64,000 nucleotides of DNA, taken from the NCBI RefSeq assembly GCF_000424665.1, contig NZ_AUKI01000020.1:186001-250000 (forward strand), read 5' to 3'. Each line of letters starts with the position of its first letter. Within the stretch, counting starts at the first letter, position 1. The notes beneath the pieces are model-generated. The model had not been told where the DNA came from. It saw nothing but the letters and a program-made list of their open reading frames with translations, and searched no databases. A program made the translations under genes and the position numbers. Origin of the DNA: Salinimicrobium terrae DSM 17865 (GTDB lineage: Bacteria; Bacteroidota; Bacteroidia; Flavobacteriales; Flavobacteriaceae). Of the stretch, positions 28,128-36,755 are shown piece by piece.

Positions 28128-28685
28128 TTAAAAAATTATTGGAAATAATAAGTGCACCATCACGAGGCCGCCAATAAAAAATCCTATCACGGCTATGAGA
28201 GAAGGTAACTGGAGATTGCTGAGACCCGAAATGGCGTGGCCCGAAGTACATCCCGCAGCATAACGGGCTCCAAAACCAATTAACAAGCCTCCAATTAACA
28301 GGATTGCAAGCGACCCTATATCTGTAAAGGCTTCCATACTAAAAAGTCTTTCGGGCAAATAGGCTTCCCCGGCACTAAAAAAACCCAGGCCTTCAAGATT
28401 AGAAACCGTTTCGGCCGATATTTCTACTGAAGTGTCTGTGGAAAGCAGATGTGCTGCAAAAAACCCTCCTATTGCTGCTCCCAGGATTACGATCAGGTTC
28501 CAGCGGCTCGCCTTCCAGTCCACATTAAAGTAGTCAGATCTTTTCCCTGCGCCACAAACCGTGCAGAGAGTTTCAAGATTGGAAGACATTCCAAATTTCT
28601 TGCCCATAAATATAAGCAGGAACATTACCAGTGCGATGAGGGGACCGGCTACGTACCATGGCCAGGGTTCTAAAATAAATTCCAT
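28128..28685 (-). CDS. YeeE/YedE-type sulfur permease half, 185 aa
   Basis: A 185-aa integral membrane protein with about five hydrophobic segments. The conserved motif GFGARYAAGCTSGHAISG near residues 138-155 holds the family cysteine, and a CTVCGAG segment lies near residue 42 in a loop. It is the upstream partner of the 138-aa half. Uptake of thiosulfate or another sulfane-sulfur species is the likely role, inferred from the family. No perfect promoter was found; TATCTTTA (28700-28707, minus strand) is one base off the -7 consensus. Confidence 0.88.
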   Translation of the reverse strand: MEFILEPWPWYVAGPLIALVMFLLIFMGKKFGMSSNLETLCTVCGAGKRSDYFNVDWKASRWNLIVILGAAIGGFFAAHLLSTDTSVEISAETVSNLEGLGFFSAGEAYLPERLFSMEAFTDIGSLAILLIGGLLIGFGARYAAGCTSGHAISGLSNLQLPSLIAVIGFFIGGLVMVHLLFPIIF

Positions 28686-28758
28686 AGAAATATTTTTGGT
28701 AAAGATATGATTTCAGTTTTTCAACCGAATTCCGGGATCATTGGGAAAACCGATAAAG

Positions 28759-29649
28759 CTATTGCTTTAAAAAATCCCTGACATTCTGCAGCACCTTTTC
28801 GGAAAGTCTTCGCTGGGTTTCTGCTGCCCATCCCGCACTTTTTTCCGCAGTTATGACCCGGTCTAATTTTTCAGTCCCTTCTGAAAGCTGCTTCTTTCCA
28901 TCCCCGTCAAAAATGGCAAAATTCCCATCTTTTTTTATCCACTCAACAAAAGCTCCCTCTTCAAACGGAAGCCCCAGGGAAGTGTTGATCAGGATCTTTC
29001 CGGTTCCAAAAAGGGCAAAATCGGTTGCTTTTAAAACCAGCGAATTCTTCGGAAGATGCAGGGAAATGATATCTACAGTCTTTAACAGTTGGTCCAGCGG
29101 CAGATAATTAATCTGATCTTCCCAATCTTTTTTGCGGGTACGGCTGTAATAATAAAGGTCAACCCCGAATGGCAACAAACATTTCGCAACCAGCTGCCCC
29201 GTTGTTCCCAGTCCAATAATCCCGATCTTTTTACCGGTGAGTTCCTGCGGCATTTCTTTCCATTGCTGGCCTGCATACCCGTGCAGCAAAAACACTAGTT
29301 GCGACACTATAAATTCGGCCACCCCGGGATCGCCGTAATCTTTTATTCCGGTTACGGTTATTCCTCTGCTTCGCGCAAATTCCACCGCCACATTAGCTGA
29401 TGCATCATCGTACAAGCTACAGGCCATTCCAATGTATTTTAGATCGGGACATTGCTTTATAATGTCCTCTGGGATCTCTGTTTTCCATGAAACAATAACT
29501 GCTTCGGCGTCTTTTATTCTGTTTAAAGTCTCTTCTTTTGAAGGTTCATCGTCATACACCACCACCTCTTCACAAAAATTCTCAAGTTCTTTAGTAGCCC
29601 AGGGCTCTAGCTTTGTATAATCTACATAAACTAATTTTTTGAACTTCAT
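28759..29649 (-). CDS. D-isomer-specific 2-hydroxyacid dehydrogenase family protein
   Basis: A 296-aa NAD(P)-dependent dehydrogenase. The Rossmann motif GIIGLGTTGQLVAKCL lies near residue 143, and the family arrangement includes TVDIISLHLPKNS. The catalytic His is less clear: the usual GGxT segment is replaced by AEKSAGWAAETQ near residue 270, so the enzyme may be divergent. The substrate is unknown (a 2-hydroxy or 2-keto acid). It lies downstream of the carboxylase genes, separated by a 15-unit heptamer repeat array. Confidence 0.87.
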   Translation of the reverse strand: MKFKKLVYVDYTKLEPWATKELENFCEEVVVYDDEPSKEETLNRIKDAEAVIVSWKTEIPEDIIKQCPDLKYIGMACSLYDDASANVAVEFARSRGITVTGIKDYGDPGVAEFIVSQLVFLLHGYAGQQWKEMPQELTGKKIGIIGLGTTGQLVAKCLLPFGVDLYYYSRTRKKDWEDQINYLPLDQLLKTVDIISLHLPKNSLVLKATDFALFGTGKILINTSLGLPFEEGAFVEWIKKDGNFAIFDGDGKKQLSEGTEKLDRVITAEKSAGWAAETQRRLSEKVLQNVRDFLKQ

Positions 29650-29655
29650 TTTTTT

Positions 29656-29760
29656 AGATGTGAGATGTGAGATATGAGATGTGAGACTTTAGACTGTAAA
29701 CGATAGATTTGAACTCCACAATTCTTTAATTTTGAATTTTGAATCTTGAACTTTGAATAA
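29656..29760. repeat. Heptamer repeat array, 15 units
   Basis: The whole 105-bp spacer can be parsed in 7-base units without a gap: AGATGTG, AGATGTG, AGATATG, AGATGTG, AGACTTT ... TTAATTT, TGAATTT, TGAATCT, TGAACTT, TGAATAA. Adjacent units differ by one to three bases and the consensus drifts from AGATGTG to TGAATTT. It fills the gap between the carboxylase beta subunit and the dehydrogenase gene. Confidence 0.75.
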
Positions 29761-29767
29761 CCGCAGG

Positions 29768-31309
29768 TTAAAGCGGAATATTCCCATGCTTCCTGTCTAT
29801 CCGTAAGATTTCTTTGTTTTCGAGCATATTAAAGGCCTTCAGAAGTTTCCTGCGGGTATCACGGGGCATAATAACCTCATCAATGAATCCGCGTTGGGCA
29901 GCAATAAAAGGATTAGCGAATTTTTCGGCGTATTCCTTCTCCTTTTCAGAAAGTTTAATTTCGGGATCTTCGGCTTCTTTGATCTCTTTTCTGAAGATGA
30001 TCTCACTGGCTCCCTTAGCACCCATCACGGCAATTTCTGCCGATGGCCAGGCGTAGTTAAGATCGGCGCCAATGTGTTTGGAGTTCATCACATCATAAGC
30101 CCCACCGTAAGCTTTACGTGTAATAACAGTCACCCTGGGAACCGTGGCTTCACTCAGGGCATAAAGTAATTTTGCACCGTGAAGAATGATGCCGTTCCAT
30201 TCCTGGTCTGTTCCCGGCAGGAATCCCGGAACATCTACCAGCACCAGCAGCGGAATGTTGAAGCAATCACAAAAGCGCGTAAAACGGGCTGCTTTCCTGG
30301 AAGATTCCACATCCAGTACTCCTGCAAGACTCATGGGCTGGTTGGCTACAATACCTATGCTCCTGCCCCCCAATCGTGCAAACCCCACAATAATATTATC
30401 GGCGTAATTCTTATGGATCTCAAAAAAGGTATTTTCATCAATAATTCCTTTGATCACCTCATGCATATCATAAGGCTTATTTGAACTATCGGGCACTATG
30501 GATTCAAGTTCTTCCCTTACCTCATCTCCAAATTCGTATGGCAACTTTTCGGCAGTGACTTTATTGTTCTGAGGAATATAGCTAAGCAGGCTCTTGATAT
30601 CCTCCAAACAACTTATGTCATTCGCAGCAGTCCTGTGGGTAACACCACTTTTGGTGGAATGTGTGCTGGCGCCCCCCAGTTCTTCGGAAGTCACCTCTTC
30701 ATTAGTCACTGTCTTCACTACATTGGGACCCGTCACGAACATATAGCTGGTATCCTGAACCATAAACGTAAAGTCGGTAATGGCGGGGGAATAAACCGCA
30801 CCCCCGGCACATGGTCCCATGATGGCAGAAATCTGAGGAACTACTCCTGAAGCCTGCACATTTCGGTAAAAAATGTCTGCATAACCTCCCAGGGATTTCA
30901 CTCCCTCCTGAATCCTTGCTCCACCCGAATCATTGAGCCCAATGACCGGCGCTCCAACCTTCATTGCATGATCCATGATCTTACAGATCTTTTCGGCGTG
31001 GGTTTCTGAAAGTGAACCTCCAAAAACGGTGAAATCCTGGGCAAATACATAAACCAGCCTGCCGTTAATGGTTCCATACCCTGTAACCACACCGTCCCCA
31101 TAATACTGCTGATTCTCCATTCCGAAGTCGGTGGTGCGATGGGTAACGAGGATACCTATTTCTTCAAAGGAGCCTTCATCCAAAAGATAATCCACCCGTT
31201 CGCGGGCGGTAAGTTTCTTTTGCTTGTGTTGCTTTTCTATTCTCTTTTCGCCACCGCCTTTAACGGCTTCGGCCATTTTTTCTTTCAGGTTTTGGGTGTT
31301 CTTGCTCAT
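29768..31309 (-). CDS. Acyl-CoA carboxylase, carboxyltransferase beta subunit
   Basis: A 513-aa carboxyltransferase of the propionyl-CoA carboxylase beta type, which moves carboxyl from biotin to an acyl-CoA. Visible are [18 protein letters not shown] near the start, [20 protein letters not shown], the acyl-CoA oxyanion loop [12 protein letters not shown] and the biotin-side loop [19 protein letters not shown]. The length fits propionyl-CoA carboxylase better than methylcrotonyl-CoA carboxylase; the substrate remains an inference. I choose the ATG at 31309 over an upstream TTG. It is the last gene of the carrier-carboxylase-transferase operon. Confidence 0.93.
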   Translation of the reverse strand: MSKNTQNLKEKMAEAVKGGGEKRIEKQHKQKKLTARERVDYLLDEGSFEEIGILVTHRTTDFGMENQQYYGDGVVTGYGTINGRLVYVFAQDFTVFGGSLSETHAEKICKIMDHAMKVGAPVIGLNDSGGARIQEGVKSLGGYADIFYRNVQASGVVPQISAIMGPCAGGAVYSPAITDFTFMVQDTSYMFVTGPNVVKTVTNEEVTSEELGGASTHSTKSGVTHRTAANDISCLEDIKSLLSYIPQNNKVTAEKLPYEFGDEVREELESIVPDSSNKPYDMHEVIKGIIDENTFFEIHKNYADNIIVGFARLGGRSIGIVANQPMSLAGVLDVESSRKAARFTRFCDCFNIPLLVLVDVPGFLPGTDQEWNGIILHGAKLLYALSEATVPRVTVITRKAYGGAYDVMNSKHIGADLNYAWPSAEIAVMGAKGASEIIFRKEIKEAEDPEIKLSEKEKEYAEKFANPFIAAQRGFIDEVIMPRDTRRKLLKAFNMLENKEILRIDRKHGNIPL

Positions 31310-31324
31310 AGATTTCTTCTGCAA

Positions 31325-32767
31325 TTATTTATTAGGTAATCTCAACTGCTCTCTGTCCTGCAGGTACTGTTTCAGCGCTACAAGAGCAGCCAACTCTGCT
31401 TCCTCCCGGGTTTGGGATTCAAGTTTTTCTGCAGAATAGTATTTTTTCACGAAATGGGTATCAAAATCTCCACTTCGGAAGGCTTCATGTTCAAAAACGA
31501 ATTTTCCGAAGGGTAAAGTTGTACTAACACCTTTAATCTCGTACTCACTAATTGCCTTCAACATTCTCTGGATAGCTTCTTGCCGTGTCTTTCCGTAGGT
31601 AATGAGTTTAGCGAGCATGGGATCATAGTAAATTGGCACTTCCATTCCTTCCTCAAAACCATCATCCAATCTCACCCCTTCTCCCGATGGTCCGCGATAC
31701 CGCTCCAGCAGCCCAACACTTGGCATGAAATCTTCAAGGGGATCTTCGGCATAAACCCGAAGCTCCACGGCGTGTCCCGAAATCCTTAAGTCCTCCTGAG
31801 AAAATGAAAGAACTTCTCCCCTGGCTATTTTTATTTGTTGTTCCACGAGATCTATACCGGTGATCAATTCGGTCACTGGGTGTTCTACCTGCAACCGGGT
31901 ATTCATTTCAAGGAAATAGAAATTCTTATTTTCATCCAGAAGGAATTCTACTGTCCCTGCGCCAACATATTCACAAGCTCTGGCAACTTTGACAGCAGCT
32001 TCCCCCATTTTTTTACGTAACTCATCATCAAGAATGACCGATGGCGCTTCCTCCACCACCTTTTGATGCCTCCGCTGAATACTGCATTCCCGTTCAAAAA
32101 GATGCAGGATATTGTCGTGGGAATCTGCCAGAACCTGGATCTCAATATGCCGCGGACTACCAACATATTTCTCTATAAATACCGAACCGTCTCCAAAGGC
32201 GGACTCCGCTTCACTAATCGCCCGCTTCATCTGGTCTTCCAGCTCACTTTCTTTCTCCACGATACGCATACCCTTACCGCCACCTCCCGCCGAAGCCTTA
32301 ATAAGGATGGGGAATCCTATTTGAGCGGCAATCTTTTTGGCCTTTTCGGGATCTGTAATTGCTTGATCAATCCCCGGTACCATAGGAATATCATAGTCTT
32401 TTACTGCATCTTTTGCAGCCAGTTTGCTTCCCATGATCTTTATGGCTTTAGAACCGGGACCTATCCATGTAATTCCATTATGCTCAACTTTTTCAGCAAA
32501 ACCGGCATTTTCACTTAAAAAACCATACCCGGGATGTATTCCATCCACATCCAGCTCTTTGGCAACTTCAATGATCTTATCCCCCAACAGGTAAGATTGA
32601 TTTGATGGAGCTTCTCCTATACAAACAGCTTCATCGGCAAATTTTACATGGGGAGCGTTGCGATCTACTGTTGAAAATACAGCTACAGTGCGAATTCCCA
32701 TTTGGCGGGCAGTTTTCATCACGCGCAATGCGATCTCTCCCCTATTGGCTACTAATATTTTTTTCAT
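31325..32767 (-). CDS. accC: Biotin carboxylase subunit of acyl-CoA carboxylase
   Basis: A 480-aa ATP-grasp biotin carboxylase that carboxylates the biotin carrier with ATP and bicarbonate. It begins MKKILVANRGEIALRVMKTA and shows HPGYGFLSENAGFA, the glycine-rich ATP lid KASAGGGGKGMR, ERECSIQRRHQKVVEEAPS and FLEMNTRLQVEHPVTE. It lies between the carrier protein gene (42 bp upstream) and the transferase gene. The stand-alone set suggests an acyl- or propionyl-CoA carboxylase, although a role in acetyl-CoA carboxylation cannot be excluded. Confidence 0.95.
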   Translation of the reverse strand: MKKILVANRGEIALRVMKTARQMGIRTVAVFSTVDRNAPHVKFADEAVCIGEAPSNQSYLLGDKIIEVAKELDVDGIHPGYGFLSENAGFAEKVEHNGITWIGPGSKAIKIMGSKLAAKDAVKDYDIPMVPGIDQAITDPEKAKKIAAQIGFPILIKASAGGGGKGMRIVEKESELEDQMKRAISEAESAFGDGSVFIEKYVGSPRHIEIQVLADSHDNILHLFERECSIQRRHQKVVEEAPSVILDDELRKKMGEAAVKVARACEYVGAGTVEFLLDENKNFYFLEMNTRLQVEHPVTELITGIDLVEQQIKIARGEVLSFSQEDLRISGHAVELRVYAEDPLEDFMPSVGLLERYRGPSGEGVRLDDGFEEGMEVPIYYDPMLAKLITYGKTRQEAIQRMLKAISEYEIKGVSTTLPFGKFVFEHEAFRSGDFDTHFVKKYYSAEKLESQTREEAELAALVALKQYLQDREQLRLPNK

Positions 32768-32809
32768 TCAATTTATTTATTGGAATCGGAAATTTGGAGG
32801 TAAATAGTG

Positions 32810-33295
32810 TTATTCCATTTCAAGGAGCAACTGATTTTTATCTACAGTTTGCCCTTTTTGAACATTTACTGATTTTACAACGCCATCCCTGGGAGCGGTG
32901 AGTGTATTTTCCATTTTCATGGCTTCCAGGACTAAAAGATAATCTCCTTCTTTGACCTCATCCCCCTCTTTTACCTGCACATCAAAGATAAGACCCGGCA
33001 TAGGAGCTTTTATATCATTGATCACCTGCGCAGCGGCAAGACTTAATCCCATCTCTTCAATGAGAAGATCAAGTTCATTGGAAATCTTCACCTCAAAAGG
33101 CCGGGAATTCACTCTAACGATATAGGCCCTGTTTAAAAAGTGGGAATCCTGAAGTTGAGTCGAGAAAGAACGGTGATCTTTTAAAACATGTGCAGACCCG
33201 GAAGAAGTTTCCTGAAGATCAAGGGCTTCAACCTGTTCCCGGGTAAATTCAAACTCCATATTTCCATCTACCGTTACTTTATATTTTTCTTCCAT
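32810..33295 (-). CDS. Biotin carboxyl carrier protein of acyl-CoA carboxylase
   Basis: A 161-aa protein whose C-terminal biotinyl domain carries the biotinylated lysine in LEAMKMENTL (about 40 residues before the end), with the flanking APMPGLIFDVQVKEGDEVKEG strands. The N-terminal half (FTREQVEALDL...) is a lid-like domain seen in acyl-CoA carboxylase carriers. The frame opens further upstream to 33421, but the ATG at 33295 fits the family and the extension would run through the upstream terminator hairpin. It is the first gene of the carboxylase operon. Confidence 0.92.
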   Translation of the reverse strand: MEEKYKVTVDGNMEFEFTREQVEALDLQETSSGSAHVLKDHRSFSTQLQDSHFLNRAYIVRVNSRPFEVKISNELDLLIEEMGLSLAAAQVINDIKAPMPGLIFDVQVKEGDEVKEGDYLLVLEAMKMENTLTAPRDGVVKSVNVQKGQTVDKNQLLLEME

Positions 33296-33372
33296 ATTTG
33301 CGGTTTTTATGCGCTTTGGGTAAATATAATAAAAAAATATCCGCTCATTTTCGGGATTTTTGAATAATGGCA

Positions 33373-33405
33373 ATAAAAAAAGCCACCTCACTGGCGGCTT
33401 TTTTA
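33373..33405 (-). terminator. Intrinsic terminator after the persulfide dioxygenase-DUF3703 operon
   Basis: AAAAAAGCC ... GGCTTTTTT hairpin with an inner CC/GG pair. It lies just after the DUF3703 gene and before the carboxylase operon; flanking A and T runs allow action in either direction. Confidence 0.75.
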
Positions 33406-33420
33406 GATATTTCGAGGACA

Positions 33421-33780
33421 CTATTTTTTAAACAGCAGCTGAATATCTTCGGGTAAGGGCATAGGTCTTAAAGGAGGAACATTTGCTCCGCCGGTATTTC
33501 CCAATGGTATTTTACCCACAAAAGATTTTATCCCTCCAATCAACAAACGGGGGAATTGCCCCAGGACCTCTTTCGTGTCTTTTATGCTAATTCCAAACTT
33601 CAGCATGAGCCAGTGCGCATACGAGTGCTCCCACGGGTAAGACTGACCAATTATATGCGCCCGTTCCAGATGATGCCAGGCATGCACAAAATTTCCCTGC
33701 TTAAAAGTTTCTCTATACTGCACCAGCTCCCGCAGGTAATAGTACTTAAGCCGTTTTGGAATAACAGTATTAAATTTCAT
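33421..33780 (-). CDS. DUF3703 protein
   Basis: A 119-aa protein of the DUF3703 family. The core is RAHIIGQSYPWEHSYAHWLML (residues about 45-65) with three histidines and one glutamate that look like a metal site. Two helices flank it, and the C-terminal part is proline-rich (VPPLRPMPLPED). DUF3703 genes often sit by metal- or sulfur-handling genes; the function is unknown. It begins 19 bp after the persulfide dioxygenase-rhodanese gene and is co-transcribed with it. Confidence 0.87.
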   Translation of the reverse strand: MKFNTVIPKRLKYYYLRELVQYRETFKQGNFVHAWHHLERAHIIGQSYPWEHSYAHWLMLKFGISIKDTKEVLGQFPRLLIGGIKSFVGKIPLGNTGGANVPPLRPMPLPEDIQLLFKK

Positions 33781-33799
33781 TTTTTGTTCTCATTAAATC

Positions 33800-35137
33800 C
33801 TAGTTAAACTCCTTAATATTTTCACTAAGATCGTAAACTTTGGTCTTGGGAAAATGATTTTCCAAAATACTGCTTCCGGCAGAAGATCGATATCCACCGG
33901 CACAATGAACCACGATAGGTTTGTCTGCAGGCACTTCGTTGGATCGTTCCCTAAGTTCATTTAAAGGTATCGCTATTGCATCATCAAAGATCTTTCCCTG
34001 TGCAAGTTCGCTCTCATTCCTTATATCAACAATGGTGTATTGCTCTTTATTATCCTTAAAGTCCTTCAAGTTAAATTCATCCGATTCTTTTAAGGTTGCC
34101 CCGGCAAGGGTGACAATTCCTCTTAATTGTTTTTCGTAACCTATTTTTGCAGTTCTTTCCAGGATATCACCTACCTGTCCCATGCTTTTTACCACTATAT
34201 AAAATGGCTCTTTGGGCTTCACAATTGCACCCAACCAGGTTTCGTATTTATCATCTTCACTTCGCGCCATGATATTTATACTGTTGGGCAAATGATTTTT
34301 CTTGTATTCATCCCCGTCCCGAACGTCTATTACAGTGATGCCTTCTTCTACTTTATCTACAAGTAGCTTCAGCTTTACTGCTGCTTTTGTTTGCTGCACA
34401 TTATCGGCACCGGTCTTATTTACATCAACATTGAACCCAAAATAATGCGGAATAAAAGGCTGGTCCTGGAGTATGGTTTCAACAAATTTTTCTTCGGTTT
34501 GTTCCCGAAAGGCCCAGTTGTACTTCCGCTCATTCCCTAAAGTACTCGAGGAATCTGAACTCATATTTTTGCCGCAAAGAGAACCTGCCCCATGTGCAGG
34601 ATAAACCAGGGCATCGTCTGGCAAATTGTTATACTTGTTGTTCATGGTGTGATACATGGCTTTTGCCAGTTCCACCCGCTTAGCGGTCATGTTACCAACT
34701 TTTTCCCTAAGATCTGGCCGGCCAACATCTCCAATGAACAAAGTGTCCCCTGTGAACAGAGCAGTTTCCCCCTTCTCTTCAGCAACTATGGTTATACTGT
34801 CCGGGGAATGCCCGGGTGTATTAATTGCTTTAAAAATTACCTGTCCCATTTGTACAGAATCTCCTTCATCAAAAGCTTTATGCTCATAATCTGCTCCCAG
34901 TAATTTGCTCGCATAGATTGTAGCTCCTGCTTGTTCATGGATCTGACAATGACTACTTACAAAATCGGCATGAGGATGCGTTTCAAAAACAGCCACGATC
35001 TTTGCATTCTCTTCCTCTGCATAATTATAATACTGCAATGGATTTCTTCCAGGATCAACCAGAGCCATTTTTCCTTCGCTTACAATGGTATAAGAATAAT
35101 GTGCAAGCGGGCTATCTTTAAATTGTTTAATCTTCAT
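33800..35137 (-). CDS. Persulfide dioxygenase-type MBL hydrolase fused to two rhodanese domains
   Basis: A 445-aa fusion. Residues 1-240 form an ETHE1-like metallo-beta-lactamase domain: THPHADF (53-59), NTPGHSPDS and LFTGDTLFIGDVGRPDL supply the mononuclear iron ligands. The usual sixth histidine of HxHxDH is Phe59, which fits the one-iron persulfide dioxygenases rather than two-zinc hydrolases. Residues about 255-345 are a rhodanese domain lacking the active cysteine. Residues 350-445 are a second one with HCAGGYRSS, a catalytic-type cysteine. The enzyme would oxidise glutathione- or other persulfide to sulfite while the rhodanese passes sulfane sulfur. Its promoter carries a GTAAC-N4-GTTAC site. 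Confidence 0.9.
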   Translation of the reverse strand: MKIKQFKDSPLAHYSYTIVSEGKMALVDPGRNPLQYYNYAEEENAKIVAVFETHPHADFVSSHCQIHEQAGATIYASKLLGADYEHKAFDEGDSVQMGQVIFKAINTPGHSPDSITIVAEEKGETALFTGDTLFIGDVGRPDLREKVGNMTAKRVELAKAMYHTMNNKYNNLPDDALVYPAHGAGSLCGKNMSSDSSSTLGNERKYNWAFREQTEEKFVETILQDQPFIPHYFGFNVDVNKTGADNVQQTKAAVKLKLLVDKVEEGITVIDVRDGDEYKKNHLPNSINIMARSEDDKYETWLGAIVKPKEPFYIVVKSMGQVGDILERTAKIGYEKQLRGIVTLAGATLKESDEFNLKDFKDNKEQYTIVDIRNESELAQGKIFDDAIAIPLNELRERSNEVPADKPIVVHCAGGYRSSAGSSILENHFPKTKVYDLSENIKEFN

Positions 35138-35192
35138 AATGTTCGGTTTAAATTTTAAAGGGCCGGAATAGATCCGACCAATAAATCTAAAG

Positions 35193-35237
35193 CAAAAATA
35201 CCTTTTTTCAGGAGGTTAGTCCGTAACATGGGTTACA
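35193..35237 (-). promoter_or_regulatory. Crp/Fnr-type site plus -7 element of the persulfide dioxygenase operon
   Basis: The palindrome GTAAC-ATGG-GTTAC (35223-35236) is centred at 35229.5. On the minus strand a perfect -7 element TATTTTTG occupies 35193-35200. The centre lies 36.5 bp from its last G, i.e. near -41.5 relative to the predicted start, the position of a class II activator. The same geometry recurs at five other promoters in the window. Confidence 0.72.
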
Positions 35238-35375
35238 GAAAGCCAACTGTTTGATATACATTAATCTATTTATTAAAAATTTCGCAAAAATTCAGAAGAT
35301 ATAACTCAGCGTCCCGGTTGCTATAGCCACTAAAATACTTAAAAACCTGTTTCTCTCAAAACCGGGTGGGGCTTA

Positions 35376-35420
35376 TGTAACAAATGTGACATTCTCGTTC
35401 ATGAGGTATTTCTACATTTG
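35376..35420 (+). promoter_or_regulatory. Crp/Fnr-type site plus -7 element of the TlpA gene
   Basis: TGTAAC-AAAT-GTGACA (35376-35391, centre 35383.5) lies 36.5 bp upstream of the last G of TACATTTG (35413-35420). The predicted RNA start near 35425 precedes the ATG at 35439. Confidence 0.72.
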
Positions 35421-35438
35421 CTCTTCTTAAAACTTACC

Positions 35439-36032
35439 ATGAATAAGAAACTGAAAAAAAATTTAATTGAATTCGGCCTTATTGGAGCAGTCTTCCTTGG
35501 CCTTTTTATTACCGGTCTTCATACTGAGGTACTCGGATTCCTCCAACGCGGAATCCTTGCCACCGGCATCATGGATCCCGATATTAAGGACAAAGCAGAA
35601 ATGGCTTCCCTCACTCCCGCCGAAAGTGCAGATCTTAATATAAGCCTGGAAAATTCAAAAGGTGAAAAAGTTAATATGGAAGATTTCCGGGGGAAGGTAA
35701 TCTTTCTAAACTTCTGGGCGACCTGGTGCCCTCCCTGTATAGCAGAAATGCCGGGGATCCATAAACTTTACGGCGAGATGAACGAGAAGAATGTAGAATT
35801 TGTAATGTTGTCTTTAGACAACGACTTTGAAAAAGCAAAAAATTTCAGGGATAAAAAAGGATATACTTTTGAGATCTATAAATTGACAGGACCATTACCC
35901 GCCGCATATTCTACGAATAGCATCCCAACAACCTATGTTATAGATGCAAATGGAAATCTTGCACTAACCCACCTGGGAATGGGAGATTTTAACACTAAAG
36001 AATTTAAAAAGTTTCTCAGGGATCTACAATAA
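35439..36032 (+). CDS. TlpA-family thioredoxin-like protein, membrane-anchored
   Basis: A 197-aa protein starting at ATG 35439 (an upstream in-frame TTG overlaps the -7 element and is rejected). An N-terminal hydrophobic helix (about 8-30) anchors it to the membrane. The thioredoxin fold holds WATWCPPCIAEMPG, so the CxxC is intact, and a cis-proline follows in SIPTTYVID. It probably works in the periplasm as a thiol-disulfide or persulfide reductase. It is divergent from the persulfide dioxygenase operon, and the two promoters carry the same type of regulator site, so they are likely co-regulated. Confidence 0.92.
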   Translation: MNKKLKKNLIEFGLIGAVFLGLFITGLHTEVLGFLQRGILATGIMDPDIKDKAEMASLTPAESADLNISLENSKGEKVNMEDFRGKVIFLNFWATWCPPCIAEMPGIHKLYGEMNEKNVEFVMLSLDNDFEKAKNFRDKKGYTFEIYKLTGPLPAAYSTNSIPTTYVIDANGNLALTHLGMGDFNTKEFKKFLRDLQ

Positions 36033-36036
36033 AATA

Positions 36037-36074
36037 TGGCTGCTGAAAATATCATTTTAGCAGCCAATTTTTTT
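36037..36074 (+). terminator. Intrinsic terminator of the TlpA gene
   Basis: Stem TGGCTGCT-AAAAT / ATTTT-AGCAGCCA followed by a run of eight T, starting 4 bp after the stop codon. Confidence 0.85.
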
Positions 36075-36133
36075 TCATCTATATAGTTTTCAAGAACCGG
36101 ACTTTCCCTTTTTCTTAAAGCTGAAGGTTCCGG

Positions 36134-36745
36134 TTATTTCTTTTGCGCCACAAAACGTATCACTGCGCCCAGGCCGTTGTGGTATTTGCCCTCCTTAAGA
36201 TCTATCTCAGCTTCATACAATTCCAGAAAGTTCAGGCTTCCAAAATCTTCTTTGATCTCTTCCATTGAATAAAGTAAAGCTTCATCTTTAGGACCACCCA
36301 CCTCCGGATTCTTTTCCTGATAAACTTTGTGTTTCTTGCTGAAACCTTCAAAAAAGATCAATCCGTCCCTTCGTATAAAAGAAATCAATAATTTGTGGTA
36401 TTTTTTCCGGACATCCACCGGAAAATGAGCATAGATCAAGGCAACGGCATCAAAATCATCTTTTTCAAAACCCAGCTCAGGGAGTTCTCCTACACGATAA
36501 TCCAATTCCACTGCATGTTTTTTAGCGAGACCTTCTGCTTTTTTCTTAGCTTCTTCACTAATGTCAAAAGCAGCGACCTTCCAGTCACACTTGGCCGCAA
36601 AAACAGCATTCCTCCCCTCTCCTTCCGCAGCGAATAAAATCTCGCCGGGATCGAATTGTGTAAATCTCGAATGGAAATACTCATTCGGCACTTCCCCGTA
36701 AACATATTCTTCTTCACTATACCTTTCGTTCCAAAAATCCTTCAT
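36134..36745 (-). CDS. Class I SAM-dependent methyltransferase (TehB/thiopurine-type)
   Basis: From ATG at 36745 the protein is 203 aa: MKDFWNERYSEEEYVYG, typical of TehB-like and thiopurine methyltransferase-related enzymes. The SAM loop is ILFAAEGEGRNAVFAA and the acidic strand VAAFDIS follows. Such enzymes methylate soft nucleophiles including sulfur, selenium or tellurium compounds, which fits the sulfur context but is not proven. The frame is open to 36826, but that extension overlaps the neighbouring gene start. It is the last gene of the TauE operon. Confidence 0.87.
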   Translation of the reverse strand: MKDFWNERYSEEEYVYGEVPNEYFHSRFTQFDPGEILFAAEGEGRNAVFAAKCDWKVAAFDISEEAKKKAEGLAKKHAVELDYRVGELPELGFEKDDFDAVALIYAHFPVDVRKKYHKLLISFIRRDGLIFFEGFSKKHKVYQEKNPEVGGPKDEALLYSMEEIKEDFGSLNFLELYEAEIDLKEGKYHNGLGAVIRFVAQKK

Positions 36746-36755
36746 CTTTTTATTT

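Noticed and set aside
29656-29760. CRISPR array
   Set aside because: The repeats are 7 bp, degenerate and without spacers; no cas gene is present.
33800-35137. Ordinary two-zinc MBL hydrolase
   Set aside because: The HxHxDH motif has Phe in the last position and rhodanese domains follow, fitting a mononuclear iron persulfide dioxygenase instead.
35418-35438. Upstream TTG start of the TlpA gene
   Set aside because: The codon is part of the -7 element, so it would not be in the mRNA.
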